Shown: positions 36,330-47,645 of the stretch, one piece after another
Layout of the letters: the number at the start of each line of letters is the position of its first letter
How positions within the stretch are numbered: the stretch's first letter is position 1
DNA from: Xenopus tropicalis
Lineage: Eukaryota; Chordata; Amphibia; Anura; Pipidae
Length of the DNA: 64,000 nt
Reading direction: 5' to 3'
NCBI RefSeq assembly: GCF_000004195.4
Contig: NC_030678.2
Coordinates: forward strand, 135,347,047 to 135,411,046
The notes under the pieces: model-generated
Databases searched by the model: none
What the model was told of the DNA's origin: nothing
Seen by the model: only the letters and a program-made list of their open reading frames with translations
Program-made: the position numbers and the translations under genes

Positions 36330-36510
36330 AATAAGGTATAATTAATCCATATTGGGGGAAAAACAATCCTATTGGGTTTAATTCATGTTTACAGAATTTT
36401 TAGTAGACATGGTATGGCAATTTCAACTATGGAAAGATCCCTTATCTAGAAAACCCCAGGTCCGAGCATTCTGGATAACTGGTCCTGGATTCTGGTGCCA
36501 TACCTGTACA
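36330..36510. repeat. MITE family A, partial copy
   Basis: ATAAGGTATAATTAATCC, AACAATCCTATTGGG, ATGGAAAGATCCCTTATCT and CCAGGTCCGAGCATTCTGG follow in family order; ends CATACCTGTAC. Confidence 0.65.
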
Positions 36511-37546
36511 AGATTTGATCTTACCCCTTTCTTATAGACACTCTCCATTCTGAGTTTAATGACACCAGATTTTGTATATAATTCAGTACAAAGCATATTT
36601 ACACCAATTCCCACAAAAATATAACCAGTGAATGTATTCTTGTAATATCTCATTAGTAAATGAAATATTTAAAAAAAAAACAAAGTTTTCTTCAAGGTAA
36701 CAGATGTAGAGATTTGCATAAGAGGGTGCTACAGAGATTGCTATAGCAAAGCCTTGTGCTGTATACAGTACATAGATTTATTTAATTTTAAAAGAATTAT
36801 CGTGCAAGTCAGTTTGTAGGCTCTGCAAAAGAAGCTCAGTAAGCAGTTGACCAGAGTGTTGAGAGGTCCATTCCTGCTACTTGTCAGATTTTGTATACAG
36901 GTAACTGATATTCATGGTGGCCCAAAGCCAGCCAGAATCTCAGCCATCAAGTGACTAAATTAGCAGGAAAACTGTCAGCGTTCAGTACAAATGATGGCAA
37001 TGTGCATCCTGGTGGTTGTAGAAAATGTTATATAGACTGTGCCAGCAGCTGAGTAATGGACTGTTAACCGTAAGACTGCTGAAAATTTAAACAAATGGTT
37101 CCAGAAAGACAAACATACAATATTATGATCATATGGCCAGTAAGGGCAATTTAAGATAAACCTCTTGTATAAAGACATTTTGTAGAGTTTGTAGAGTGGT
37201 TTAAGTCTTTGGTAAGACAGTGTGTTGCATCCAGGAAGAAACATCTCCTGTTATCGCCATAGGTGTGCACATTACTTTACACTGTGGCCTTGTGCTCGGA
37301 ATCTGCATTTTTGATTATTCAGCATCATTTGTAAAAGCATGGTCCTATCTCATGTAGTGTACCTTGGTTGAAGTTGAAAATGGCTCCGGCAACAAGAAAG
37401 AAATACTAATAGCACAGTATGCTACAACCTCAGGGAGACCTGTCAAAGTTTCCAACTACAATGGTGTTTAAATATTTAAAGTAAATCACCCATCTGGCCC
37501 CAGTCAAGCTTCCACTTTGTAAGGATAAAGTCATAATTATGTAAAG

Positions 37547-37857
37547 GTATGGGGCCTGTTATCCAAAATACTTGGGACCAGATAAGGGGGCTTTCCATAA
37601 TTTGGATCTTTATGTATTAGGTCTGCTAATCAATCATTTAAACATGACTTAAATCTTATAGGATTGTTTTGCCTCCACGATTAATTATATCTTAGTTGGG
37701 ATCAATGACAAAATTGTTTGATTACTACAGAGAAAAAGGAAATCATTTTTTAAAATTAGAATCATTTGCTTATAAAGGAGTCTATGGTAGATGGCCTTCC
37801 TGTAATTCAGAACGTTATGGATAATAGGTTTTCGGATGATGGATCCCATACCTGTAC
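37547..37857. repeat. MITE family A, complete copy
   Basis: Starts AAGGTATGGGGCCTGTTATCC and ends GATGGATCCCATACCTGTA, with AAAATTGTTTGATTACTACAG-type core between. It serves as the uninterrupted reference for the split copies at 7130, 43793 and 47646. Confidence 0.75.
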
Positions 37858-39605
37858 TCTGCAAAGGGGAATGAAAAACCAAAAAATTGATTGATGTGAA
37901 ATTACTCAGTGGCATTCTCAGCACTATTGCAATGACATTTTATTTTTTTATTTTTTTAGTGGTTTCTGAGGTATAAGCAGTTGAGACTGGTCATTTTAGG
38001 CTTTCAGCTCAACATATTTTTGAAGGGCCAGACTGTCATTGGCCATAACCATCTGCCTTTCTATGCACTCCTTAAAGAAATGCTCTGAGTAATTTTCATT
38101 CATTTTTTTAACTTATTCAGTGGCCATTCACTTCCAACTAATAAGCAGCTCAGTCCACAAACAGTGTTCTACATTTTAAACAGGAGGGGCCAATTCAACT
38201 AACATCAGTATGAATATCCACTCAATGCAGTGACTTGGGTGCACTTGCCCCAAGTCCTTTTAAAATGACACTGACTTCTCACATTAAGAAAACACTTTTA
38301 TCTTATTATACTCTTGCACTCATAGGGATTACCAGCCTTATGACATATGAGGATAATATAACTGTAGTCTCAACAAACAATCTATGTAGTCTGGGTGCCA
38401 AATCCCCGAATCTAAAGATTTGGGAGAATACCCCACGCATGCAATATTGGGCCACGCCTAAGGCAGGAGATTATAGCAAAGTACTTTATTTCATCGTCAA
38501 TGTGTTTTATACAATTTACTTATTTTTATAAGCCTAAAAAGTCATATACATATATGTATTTCTAATAGAGTTTGTCAGATAAGAAATTTCTAGGAACTTA
38601 CCTGTAGTATTTAATAATGAAAAGATTATAGAAGTGTTGAAACAGGGCAAATATGAGGACTTTTTTAAGTACATACAAGAATAAGTCATATCAAATCAGG
38701 CCCACACTGGGATTCAAAGTAGGCCATGATATTTCAAGTACACAGAGGCCAAAACAGCCCCCATCAGCCCATTAAATAGTGACTGTGGCATCTTACAGCA
38801 GCCCCTCTGGTCTTGCCAGAATCCGCAGATTGCCATTCCAGGCCTGTATCAAATTCATAGTTACATTCATTGAAATAGCTAATTCATTGTTTACTTATTA
38901 ACTTGTAGGTAATGCTGCATCTAATCTGTTGGCTGCACACAGAGTAGTATAAAAAGTACAATGCAAGAGCATATTAACATGATAAAGTGAAAGAGTGAAA
39001 GCAGCTCAGTTTCTAAGCATTTTAATATATGCTGTGAAGGTGATTTCAGAAAATGAAAAATTCCAGGGACTAAAAAGATTGTTCCCACTCATAGAGGTGG
39101 GAACATGATGAATAGATTACTGCTAACAGAGGTATAATAGATCTTTTACCTTGACAACGGACACCTGAAGGGGTTAAATTAGGTATTCAACATATCCAGT
39201 TATGTTTAAAATTTGTAAAGATGGACCGTGAACTAGTCCGAAAATCCATTATTATATATATCAAATTGCTGAATAAAATTCATTAATAAATTATGCATTT
39301 ACATTACTAAACAAAACAGATTTTAATGGATGAACTAATTAGGCTTTTTATATATTTAATAATTTATTGTGGATCCATTTTATGATAGATTGATAAGTAG
39401 TCAATGGATATTTTTTTACAAGGAATTTATTAGCGTTACAGAGAGTAGGATTTTTGGAAGCTGTATTTATTTCATAATTTATACTGTAAAACCCTCATTT
39501 TACACTTTTCAGGGGACCAGAAAAAAATGTGAAATCAGGGAAATGTATTATGCATTATAAACTGCTGGGACCGCAGGAAAATGCAGCAAAACTAAAAAAC
39601 CAGTG
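37858..39605. other. Non-coding stretch with one diverged repeat
   Basis: 38705-38850 is a reverse copy of a dispersed repeat also found at 32990-33115 and 50885-51010 (shared CAGTCACTATTTA, GGGCTGTTTGGGCCTCTG). Nothing else recognised. Confidence 0.45.
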
Positions 39606-39607
39606 TA

Positions 39608-39817
39608 CAGTGGAGGAAATAATTATTTGACCCCTCACTGATTTTGTAAGTTTGTCCAATGACAAAGAAATGAAAAGTCTCAGAACAGTATCATTTCAAT
39701 GGTAGGTTTATTTTAACAGTGGCAGATAGCACATCAAAAGGAAAATCGAAAAAATAACTTTAAATAAAAGATAGCAACTGATTTGCATTTCATTGAGTGA
39801 AATAAGTTTTTGAACCC
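39608..39817 (+). repeat. Left terminal inverted repeat of Tc1-like element
   Basis: 210 bp from CAGTGGAGGAAATAATTATT to GTTTTTGAACCC. It ends about 155 bp before the transposase start codon. Internal copies of transposase sites cannot be delimited by eye. Confidence 0.9.
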
Positions 39818-39972
39818 CTACCAACCATTAAGAGTTCTGGCTCCCACAGAGTGGTTAGACACTTCTACTCAATTAGTCAACCTCATTAAGGACACCTGTC
39901 TTAACTAGTCACCTGTATAAAAGACACCTGTCCACAGAATCAATCAATCAAGCAGACTCCAAACTCTCCAAC

Positions 39973-40994
39973 ATGGGAAAGACCAAAGAGCTGTCCAAGG
40001 ATGTCAGAGACAAAATTGTAGACCTGCACAAGGCTGGAATGGGCTACAAAACCATTAGCAAGAAGCTGGGAGAGAAGGTGACAACTGTTGGTGCGATTGT
40101 TCGAAAATGGAAGGAGCACAAAATGACCATCAATCGACCTCGCTCTGGGGCTCCACGCAAGATCTCACCTCGTGGGGTGTCAATGATTCTGAGAAAGGTG
40201 AAAAAGCATCCTAGAACTACACGGGAGGAGTTAGTTAATGACCTCAAATTAGCAGGGACCACAGTCACCAAGAAAACCATTGGAAACACATTACACCGCA
40301 ATGGATTAAAATCCTGCAGGGCTCGCAAGGTCCCCCTGCTCAAGAAGGCACATGTGCAGGCCCATCTGAAGTTTGCCAATGAACACCTGAATGATTCTGT
40401 GAGTGACTGGGAGAAGGTGCTGTGGTCTGATGAGACCAAAATAGAGCTCTTTGGCATTAACTCAACTCGCTGTGTTTGGAGGAAGAAAAATGCTGCCTAT
40501 GACCCCCAAAACACCGTCCCCACCGTCAAGCATGGGGGTGGAAACATTTTGCTGGGGGTGTTTTTCTGCTAAGGGCACAGGACAACTTATTCACATTAAC
40601 GGGAAAATGGACGGAGCCATGTATCGTGAAATCCTGAACGACAACCTCCTTCCCTCTGCCAGGAAACTGAAAATGGGTCGTGGATGGGTGTTCCAGCACG
40701 ACAATGACCCAAAACATACAGCAAAGGCAACAAAGGAGTGGCTCAAGAAGAAGCACATTAAGGTCATGGAGTGGCCTAGTCAGTCTCCGGACCTTAATCC
40801 AATAGAAAACCTATGGAGGCAGCTCAAGCTCAGAGTTGCACAGAGACAGCCTCGAAACCTTAGGGATTTAGAGATGATCTGCAAAGAGGAGTGGGACCAA
40901 CATTCCTCCTAAAATGTGCGCAAACTTGGTCATCAATTACAAGAAACGTTTGACCTCTGTGCTTGCAAACAAGGGTTTTTCCACTAAGTATTAA
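39973..40994 (+). pseudogene. Tc1-like transposase (DD34E), two 1-nt frameshifts
   Basis: About 339 codons, normal for the family. The product would bind the inverted ends and cut and paste the element. N-terminus: paired-type helix-turn-helix ([20 protein letters not shown]), then a second HTH region with [10 protein letters not shown], a GRPR-like hook. Catalytic part: LWSDETK (first D), QHDNDPKH (second D) and NPIENLW (E); 34 residues separate the second D and the E. Frame 1 ends falsely at 40572 because of an extra base, best placed at C40552 between ..NIL and WGCFSAKG. A second extra base near 40898 leads to an early stop at 40910; the proper end ..[11 protein letters not shown] lies in the third frame and stops at 40992. 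All three catalytic residues survive, so the copy is inactive but young. Confidence 0.92.
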
Positions 40995-41010
40995 GTCTTT
41001 TTTTGTTAGA

Positions 41011-41205
41011 GGGTTCAAAAACTTATTTCACTCAATGAAATGCAAATCAGTTGCTATCTTTTATTTAAAGTTATTTTTTCGATTTTCCTGCCACTGTTAA
41101 AATAAACCTACCATTGAAATGATACTGTTCTGAGACTTTTCATTTCTTTGTCATTGGACAAACTTACAAAATCAGTGAGGGGTCAAATAATTATTTCCTC
41201 CACTG
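41011..41205 (-). repeat. Right terminal inverted repeat of Tc1-like element
   Basis: 195 bp, reverse complement of the left end apart from a 15-bp gap; only 16 bp separate it from the transposase stop. Confidence 0.9.
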
Positions 41206-41503
41206 TATGTAAAATTGAGGTTTCACTGTAGATGTGATTTGAAGCCTGTGGGATTTATGCACTCTGTACAACTAAATGGAGACTATGTGTATACATTGTA
41301 TGAGAATACAGACACATTGTAACAAGGTAGAAAGACTTAACATTGTTAGAAATACTTATTAGTATATGATGGAATTTTCGGCTAGGCTTTCCTAAGCAAC
41401 TTTTGATTTGTTTTACACTATGAATATGTACAACAGTACAAAACGCGTCAGTCATTTTTAAATTGCAAATGCAATAAAGTAAACTTAAGTTGGACACACA
41501 CTC

Positions 41504-41785
41504 TAAAGCTGGCCATACACGCACCGATAATATCGTACGAAACCTGCCGGCGAGTCGACCGATATCGCAGGAAGCTGCTGAGATCGGTCGACTCGCCGAT
41601 CGGCCAGGTTAGAAAATTTTGATCGGGCGCCATAGAAGGCGCCTGACCAAAATCTGCCGTCAGGGCTGAATCGGCAGAAGAAGTAGAAATCCTATTGTTT
41701 CTACCTCCTTATCTGCTGTTTCAGCCCTGAACGGTGTGTGGCGGATCTGACGATGTTTCAATCGCCAAGTGTGTGGCCACCTTAA
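41504..41785. repeat. MITE family C, forward copy
   Basis: TAAAGCTGGCCATACACG at the left, GTGTGGCCACCTTAA at the right. The interior is strongly self-complementary: GATATCGCAGG.. / GATCGGTCGACTCGCCG, ATCGGGCGCCATAGAAGGCG, and ATAGGTTTCTACCTCC-type blocks. A reverse copy is at 47688-48006. CpG sites are frequent, suggesting a fairly recent insertion. Confidence 0.8.
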
Positions 41786-42970
41786 GATCCGCTAGTTTGG
41801 CGAGGTCACCAAGCAAGCGGATCCTCTCCCGATATGCCCACCTACGAGTGGGTGATGTTGGGCTAATTCTATAGTTTGGCCTTAGGGCCTAATGGCAGGG
41901 ATAGGCACAATCGGTTCTGGGACTGCATCAATGAGTCAATGTGGTTCCCTAATCTAATGGAAAAATAAAACCTGCCCAACTGAAATCTGGCCAATTTCAA
42001 GCCAGATGTCGGTCGTGGAGGCCCGTCGTAGAATAAAGAATATAGAGAGCCTTGCAGGGGCAGGGAAGTTGGAATGTATTTTGCAATAAATAAATAAAAA
42101 AATTAAAAAAGGACACTTATTAGCTTGTTAGCTTTGAGGAGACCTAATAAGAGCTAGTAACTTCCATTTATGCCACTCATTTCAACATGTCCATTAATGT
42201 ATCTCTGTATCTGTTGTGCTTGTCTATCTACATTTGTATTTATGATTAAAAGGACAGTGTGGAAAATGAATGCAATGTCATTGTGTTTAACTGGGCCTGT
42301 TGAAAGCATGTATTAATATAATGAAGAGGCGAGCTGGTGCAGTTCTGGGTTCTAAATAGTTATACACAGTGACAAATCCTTAATGCATAGCAAACTAAAT
42401 ACTAATGTTCCTTAATGTGCTGCATTCCCCTATTGTCATAAGGTCCAATAACAATCTGAATAACAGGAATTGTCTTCTATAGAGGAAGACTGGGCCCTGC
42501 TCGTCTGAATTCCCAAGGTAATGGCTTATAACCATGGCATTAGTCACTAATGAGATTCCTTAGGCTAAGCCCTCTGGACTTTTAGGAATCCTTAAATGAA
42601 GTATCCTCGTCGGTTCCTATAAATAATTGCTTATTCAGGCAGCTGTTTGCTGGGTCCATATTCTTAATACCCTGAATCTAGTGTTCTCGAGCACTAAGAA
42701 CCTGAATGAAATAGGTTACAGGAATATGTCGTGTAATCATCTAGCAGTGAGGAATGGATGTTCTTACTCAAATGCATCTTTGAGTAGCATTTAAAACTAC
42801 TGACCTACTGTATACACATTAAACAGCTTTGTCTCATATAAAGGCATAACATGATTGATGAGACAGATAGAAAAATAGATGATAGCTAGAAAATAGACAG
42901 ACAGATGGATAGATATAGCTTTCATTTTTGTTGACTTTGTTTCTGCATGTTCTTATGGGATTATTTGCAA
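41786..42970. other. Non-coding stretch, no gene recognised
   Basis: No bounded repeat or exon. AATAGACAGACAGATGGATAGATA near 42892 is a degenerate GATA/GACA microsatellite. Confidence 0.4.
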
Positions 42971-42971
42971 G

Positions 42972-43052
42972 GCACATGTAGACGAAATACGCATAAAAAC
43001 GCGAGAGAATTCAAATTCTCGCGTTTTTATGCAGATATCGGCTACATGTGCC
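42972..43052. repeat. Palindrome with CpG-rich stem (MITE core)
   Basis: GGCACATGTAG pairs with CTACATGTGCC, and inside it GCATAAAAACGCGAGA pairs with TCTCGCGTTTTTATGC around a short A/T loop. It is probably the core or end of a foldback MITE that continues towards 43170. Confidence 0.7.
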
Positions 43053-43792
43053 TGCCCCTGAGCGTATCTCATTCATTCGGGTGCAGGCACAGGTAGGCGG
43101 AGGATGGAGCTATTTTTTCGGTAAGCGATTTTCAGCCAAAAATATACGCCAGACGCCTTGTCTGATATTAGCCTTAATTTACATTTTACTGTGTTCCAAC
43201 TTGTTTGGATATGGGGTTGTACAGTATATAGGATAAAGGTAAAGAGGCTTGAGTGAGAGACAGAGGCAGAGAGAGAGATAGAGAGAGGGGTTACCTAACC
43301 ACCCTAATTTAAACAGTTTGTAGAGAGATTGTAGAGGGACAGACTCTTCTGAAAATAAATTTTTTTTGCACGATTTCTACATAGTACATAGTGTATAAAT
43401 ATCCCTTTATTTTGTTTAATACTGATTTGGAATATGGAAATGGGGTAGACAGAGGGGATGAGATAAGGAAACTGGTGGTAATAAAGGGCACTGGTGTTTA
43501 ATGGCATATTGGTCTCTGCAACTTTACAACACCATACATACTCACCTCAAATTAGCACTGCGTGGAAAGTAATACATGGGACTGGATGATGATGATTAGT
43601 TTTTGGGCCTCCTAGGGCTTTTTTAGTTTGCCATTCTTCGCCTTAGGTCCAAAAAACAAAGCTTTCTTCTTATTTGTGGCAAAATGATACAATAATATTA
43701 TTTTCTTTTACAGCTGCACTGAAAAGTGCAACCTGTAAGGGGTGATCTTATTCATACCACCAAGCAAGATATTATAAAGTTATCACATTACA

Positions 43793-44525
43793 GGTTTGGG
43801 ACCTGTTATCCAGAATTATTGTGACCTGGAGTTTTCCAGATAAGGGATGTCTCTGTAAATTGGATCTCCATACCTAAAGTCCACTAAACCTACAAGGATT
43901 ATTTTGCCTCCACTAATGATTCATTTTATCATACTCGGGATCAAGTACAAGGTACTGTTTTATTATTACAAAGAATAAAGGAAATAATTTTTAAAAAAGT
44001 GAATTATTTACTTTACTTTAAAGGAACAGTAACACCAAAAAATGAAAGTGTTTTAAAGTAATTAAAATATAATGTACAGTTGTCCTGCGCTGGTAAAACT
44101 GGTAAGTTTGCAACAGAAACGCTACTATAGTTTATATAAATGAGCTGCTATGTCAACACAGGGGCAGCCATTAAAGCTGGGAAAAAGGAGAAAAGGCATA
44201 GGCACATAGCAGATAACAGATAGGCTTTGTAGAATATAATGGGGTTTTATCTGTTATCTGCAAGTTAGACCGCTGCCTTTTCTCCTGTAAATGGCTGCCC
44301 CCGTGGCTACACAGCAGCCTTATTATATAAACTATAGTAGTCTTTCTAAGGAAAACACACCAGTTGTACCAGTGCAGGGCAGCATTACATTATATAGTAA
44401 TAACTTTTATACACTTTCATTTTTTGGTGTTACTGTCCCTTTAATGGACTCTATGGGAGATGGTCTTTCCTTAATTCTAAGGTTTCTAGCTAGCATGTTC
44501 CCTGATAAAGGATCCCATACCTGTA
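43793..44525. repeat. MITE family A, split by a family B MITE
   Basis: Left part TACAGGTTTGGGACCTGTTATCC to 44017, right part 44445 to GATCCCATACCTGTAT. The join would give the GAATTATTTACTTTA/TGGACTCTATGGGAGATGG order of intact copies. Confidence 0.8.
44018..44444. repeat. MITE family B inserted into family A
   Basis: TTAAAGGAACAGTAACACC to GGTGTTACTGTCCCTTTAA, 427 bp, with the family's GGGGCAGCCATT / AATGGCTGCCCCC foldback. TTAA target within the AT-rich core of a family A copy. Confidence 0.88.
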
Positions 44526-45836
44526 TACCTGTACCTGGATTTCAGTACTAAACATGCATTTTCCAAATATACTTTATGGGCCATTACTGTGTACAATATG
44601 TTGAAAACTACTGCCTAAGAAAGTGTGTGTTGTCAGCTAGTACTAGTATCTTGCAGATTCCATCATATGTACTTAATTTGCAAAGTGCACTTAAAATGTT
44701 CTGCCACAGCTCAAAAAGTGTCATCTTGCACTAGTGAATTGTCTTAAAGCCTCAGAGAAAGCATTTGGCCTGGACTGCATTCTCAGTGGGACTCAGTGCC
44801 ATAGACCTAAGCTATTGGGATATATAACCTTGGGATTATGAGACCTCAGGCTTTAACTCCACTTGCCCTGTCTCTTGCTATTTTCATCTTTTTATTATCC
44901 TGCGCTTGTGTCCTCGTGGTTCGGCCATTTGCGTATTCCTTTTTATATATCATATGCTGTAGCATTCTGTAACACAATACAAAGACACTGTTGCTAGAAA
45001 TATACTGTATGTGAGTGTATGTTCTCTTCCCTTTGCTGCTAAATTAAGCAGATTATGTGAGATTTTAAAGCTCATACAATGTACTAGTTCACTCTTTGCT
45101 TTGTATATATTTATACAATTTTTTTTAGGTCTTTTGTCCCCCCCTATCCATGGGGGCCCCAAGGGTGAACATTTCACAAATTGGGAGCCTATTTTCTATG
45201 GCTACATATTCCTGTTATCTAACTGGCTGTCTTATAAGGAGAGGCATATGTAGGTGTGATAAATGTTAGGTGGATTATACCCTTTCCATATAGTTGAAAA
45301 AAATAACAGCTGATTAAACTCCTGTTGCTTATTATTTGTGTTTGTTTAATTATTTAGCTTTTTATTGAGCAACTCTCCAGTTTGCAATTTTATCAACTAT
45401 ATGGTTACTAGGGTCAAAATTACCCTAGCAACCAAGCAGTGGTTTAAATGAGAAACTGGAATATAAATAGGAGTGGGTCTGAATAAAAAGATAAGATAAG
45501 CAATAAAATTAACAATACAACTGTAGCCTCAAAGAGGAATAAGTTTTTTGCTGCTGGGGACAGTGACCCTCTTTTGGAGGTTAGGAGAATAGAAGGTCAG
45601 AAGAGAAAAGCAAATAATTCACAAACTATATAACATAAAAAGTGAAGACCAACTAAAAAGTTACTAGGAACTGGCCATTAGTGAGAATCTTTTCGAAAAA
45701 TGTGCAAAACGGCAAAAATGTTGTGCGACAAAACAAACTGTTGTGTGCGTCAAACACGTATTATTGTCAGTTGTTCAATATCAAAAATCAGTTATTGTGA
45801 TTTATAAAATGTTTATAAATTTCATTCTTTCCCAAT
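44526..45836. other. Non-coding stretch with one dispersed repeat
   Basis: 45330-45560 (CTAGCAACCAAGCAGTGG.., GAGAAACTGGAATATAAATAGGAG) is a diverged dispersed repeat; a reverse piece is near 56080 (AACTCTAGCAACCAGG). No gene. Confidence 0.4.
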
Positions 45837-46011
45837 ACAAATAAATAAGGTTGAGGAGACTGCCTCATACAGACAAAAGCAAACAAAAGGAATTCTGGGA
45901 ATGAATTCCAAACTCTTAAAAAAATCCCACTTACATGGGTTTATCCTATAGGCTACAGCTCACCCACTGGGTTTGAAGCTGAAGCCAGGACAATAGCTGA
46001 TCAGATTCCCA

Positions 46012-46055
46012 ACTACAGACCGGTTTCACTCTTTCTGGGGCTCATCAGTGTAGTG
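46012..46055 (-). ncRNA. Degraded hammerhead ribozyme copy
   Basis: On the minus strand this reads CTACA, CTGATGA, GCCCCAGAAAGAGT, GAAA, CCGGTC, TGTAG. The core and helix I (CUACA/UGUAG) are intact, but helix II has GAGU where the copy at 46260 has GGGC, giving a C-A mismatch and a G-U pair. Probably weak or inactive. Confidence 0.65.
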
Positions 46056-46259
46056 CAGGGTTTTCTGATCAGCTTAGGTAGAGTCACCATGTGGTTCTAC
46101 AAACAAATAAATAAGGTTGAGGAGACTGCCTCATACAGACAAAAGCAAACAAAAGGAATTCTGGGAATGAATTCCAAACTCTTAAAAAAAATCCCATTTA
46201 CATGGGTTTGTTTGTAGAACCACATGGTGACTCTACCTAAGCTGATCAGAAAACCCTGC

Positions 46260-46302
46260 ACTACACTGATGAGCCCCAGAAAGGGCGAAACCGGTCTGTA
46301 GT
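46260..46302 (+). ncRNA. Type I hammerhead ribozyme
   Basis: All core elements are present in order: helix I 5' strand ACTACA (46260-46265), CTGATGA (46266-46272), helix II GCCC with loop CAGAAA and GGGC (46273-46286), GAAA (46287-46290), short helix III ACC/GGT, cleavage triplet GTC (46294-46296), helix I 3' strand TGTAGT (46297-46302). Cleavage would fall after C46296. Helix III is the palindrome ACCGGT without a loop, so one monomer cannot close it; two monomers in tandem could, as known for minimal hammerheads of amphibian satellite DNA and Penelope-like elements. Self-cleavage is inferred, not shown. Confidence 0.82.
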
Positions 46303-46446
46303 TGGGAATCTGATCAGCTATTATCCTGGCTTCTGCATTAAAACCCAGTGGGTGAGCTGTAGCCTATAGGATAAACCATGTAAATGGGATTTTTTTAAGA
46401 GTTTGGAATTCATTCCCAGAATTCCTTTTGTTTATTCTTTCCCAAT

Positions 46447-47645
46447 GGATTTGCTTATTTTCATTGCTTACATTTATCCACAGGCTGAGAATCAGCCCCA
46501 TGTGGCATTAACTCTAATGCTGCTGTAGGTACTAGAAGAAAGTGAAGCCTCTGGGTCTAGCTAGGGACATGCAGGGGGCTGCACAATGCAGCCTTTAGGA
46601 AAATGCCTTATTTTAAAACAACACCAGAAAACACTGCTGCCCCAACAATATTAATAACCACATGTAGGCATGCAGAATTCAAAGCCACTACTGGCATCTT
46701 AAAAAAAATCCTTGTTTATTTAATCATTGAATATATATTTACATATTTTTTTAAATTCTGTATTTTTCCAGGCTCTTTTCATTTGTATGCCTCAGAATTC
46801 TCAGTATCTGAGTAATATGCATTGGTAAAGGCACAGAACACTCATTCTTTCTCAGGCTACTTCTTTCTCTCTACTGTGGTGAGAGCGCCGCATCCTCACT
46901 GAACACTGTGCCCCTTAATAGGAGCTATTGTTTGTATGGGATTATAAAGAAACGCTTCTATCATCTGAGATAATGTAATCTGGCAAGGGGATTCCTGGAG
47001 GGCAAATGGGTGTTAAAATGTTCCTTTGCTAAGCAACAATGTGGGATTATTAAAGGCCACTGTGACAACTCTTCGTGACTACTGCAACAAGAATGAAGTC
47101 TCATTTAAAAAAAACCACACAGCTGAGGTCAATGTACAATGGGTTTCCATAGCTGAGTGCTTTGGCCTAACTGCATAGCACAACTAGGGATTTGGCTCGG
47201 GTACTGGGGCCGAGCTCTACAATTCTTAAAGCTCAAGAGATTTGCTTTGTGCCTTCTGGTGCCTTTGTAGTGCCAAACCCCAGTTCTGGAAATGCAAGCA
47301 CCTTGCAGAAAAATGATGGCTGACCTTGTTATACTGGTACTTGTTCCTTAACAGCCTCTAATCTCGTTGAAATAGAATTATCACACAAGGCTAACTGGAA
47401 GGGTTAATAGATTTCTCTAAGGCGGAGGCCCTCCAACTAGTTGTTTTTAAATAAAAGGTTGCATTTTATCTTCTCAGTTAACAGTTAGGCCTCACCAATG
47501 TGGAACATCACCACTGAAATTAAAAGTTGAGTTACAGGTGTCTGAAGAAATGCGTTCCATGTACACAGGGAGGTTTCTAGGGGCTAAGCTACCCTGAGGT
47601 GGCCTTTCTCATTTAGCCTCATAGCACCAGCGCCCCTGCATATAC
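46447..47645. other. Non-coding stretch, no gene recognised
   Basis: No exon, RNA or bounded repeat could be supported. Confidence 0.4.

Larger units (their letters stand above)
39608..41205 (+). mobile_element. Tc1-like transposon with long inverted ends
   Basis: 1598 bp between TA dinucleotides (39606-39607 and 41206-41207), the Tc1/mariner target duplication. Ends start CAGTGGAGGAAATAATTATT on both strands. The left inverted repeat (39608-39817, 210 bp) and the right one (41011-41205, 195 bp) are almost identical; the right lacks 15 bp that sit after CAGTGGCAG in the left arm. One transposase gene fills the middle. The protein resembles fish and frog Tc1 elements of the Passport type; that label is from memory. 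Confidence 0.93.
45837..46433. mobile_element. Hammerhead-bearing retroelement with 13-bp target duplication
   Basis: 597 bp flanked by ATTCTTTCCCAAT at 45824-45836 and 46434-46446, an exact 13-bp target duplication. Inside are three pieces of one roughly 266-bp monomer: antisense full unit A (45838-46103), antisense partial unit B (46104-46209; starts CAAATAAATAAGGTTGAGG like A) and sense unit C (about 46205-46433). A and B are head to tail with a period of 266 bp; B and C meet head to head. Each complete unit carries a hammerhead motif. Tandem monomers with ribozymes, and partly inverted arrays with a variable-length target duplication, are known for Penelope-like ends and retrozymes. No ORF, so it is non-autonomous. 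Confidence 0.75.
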
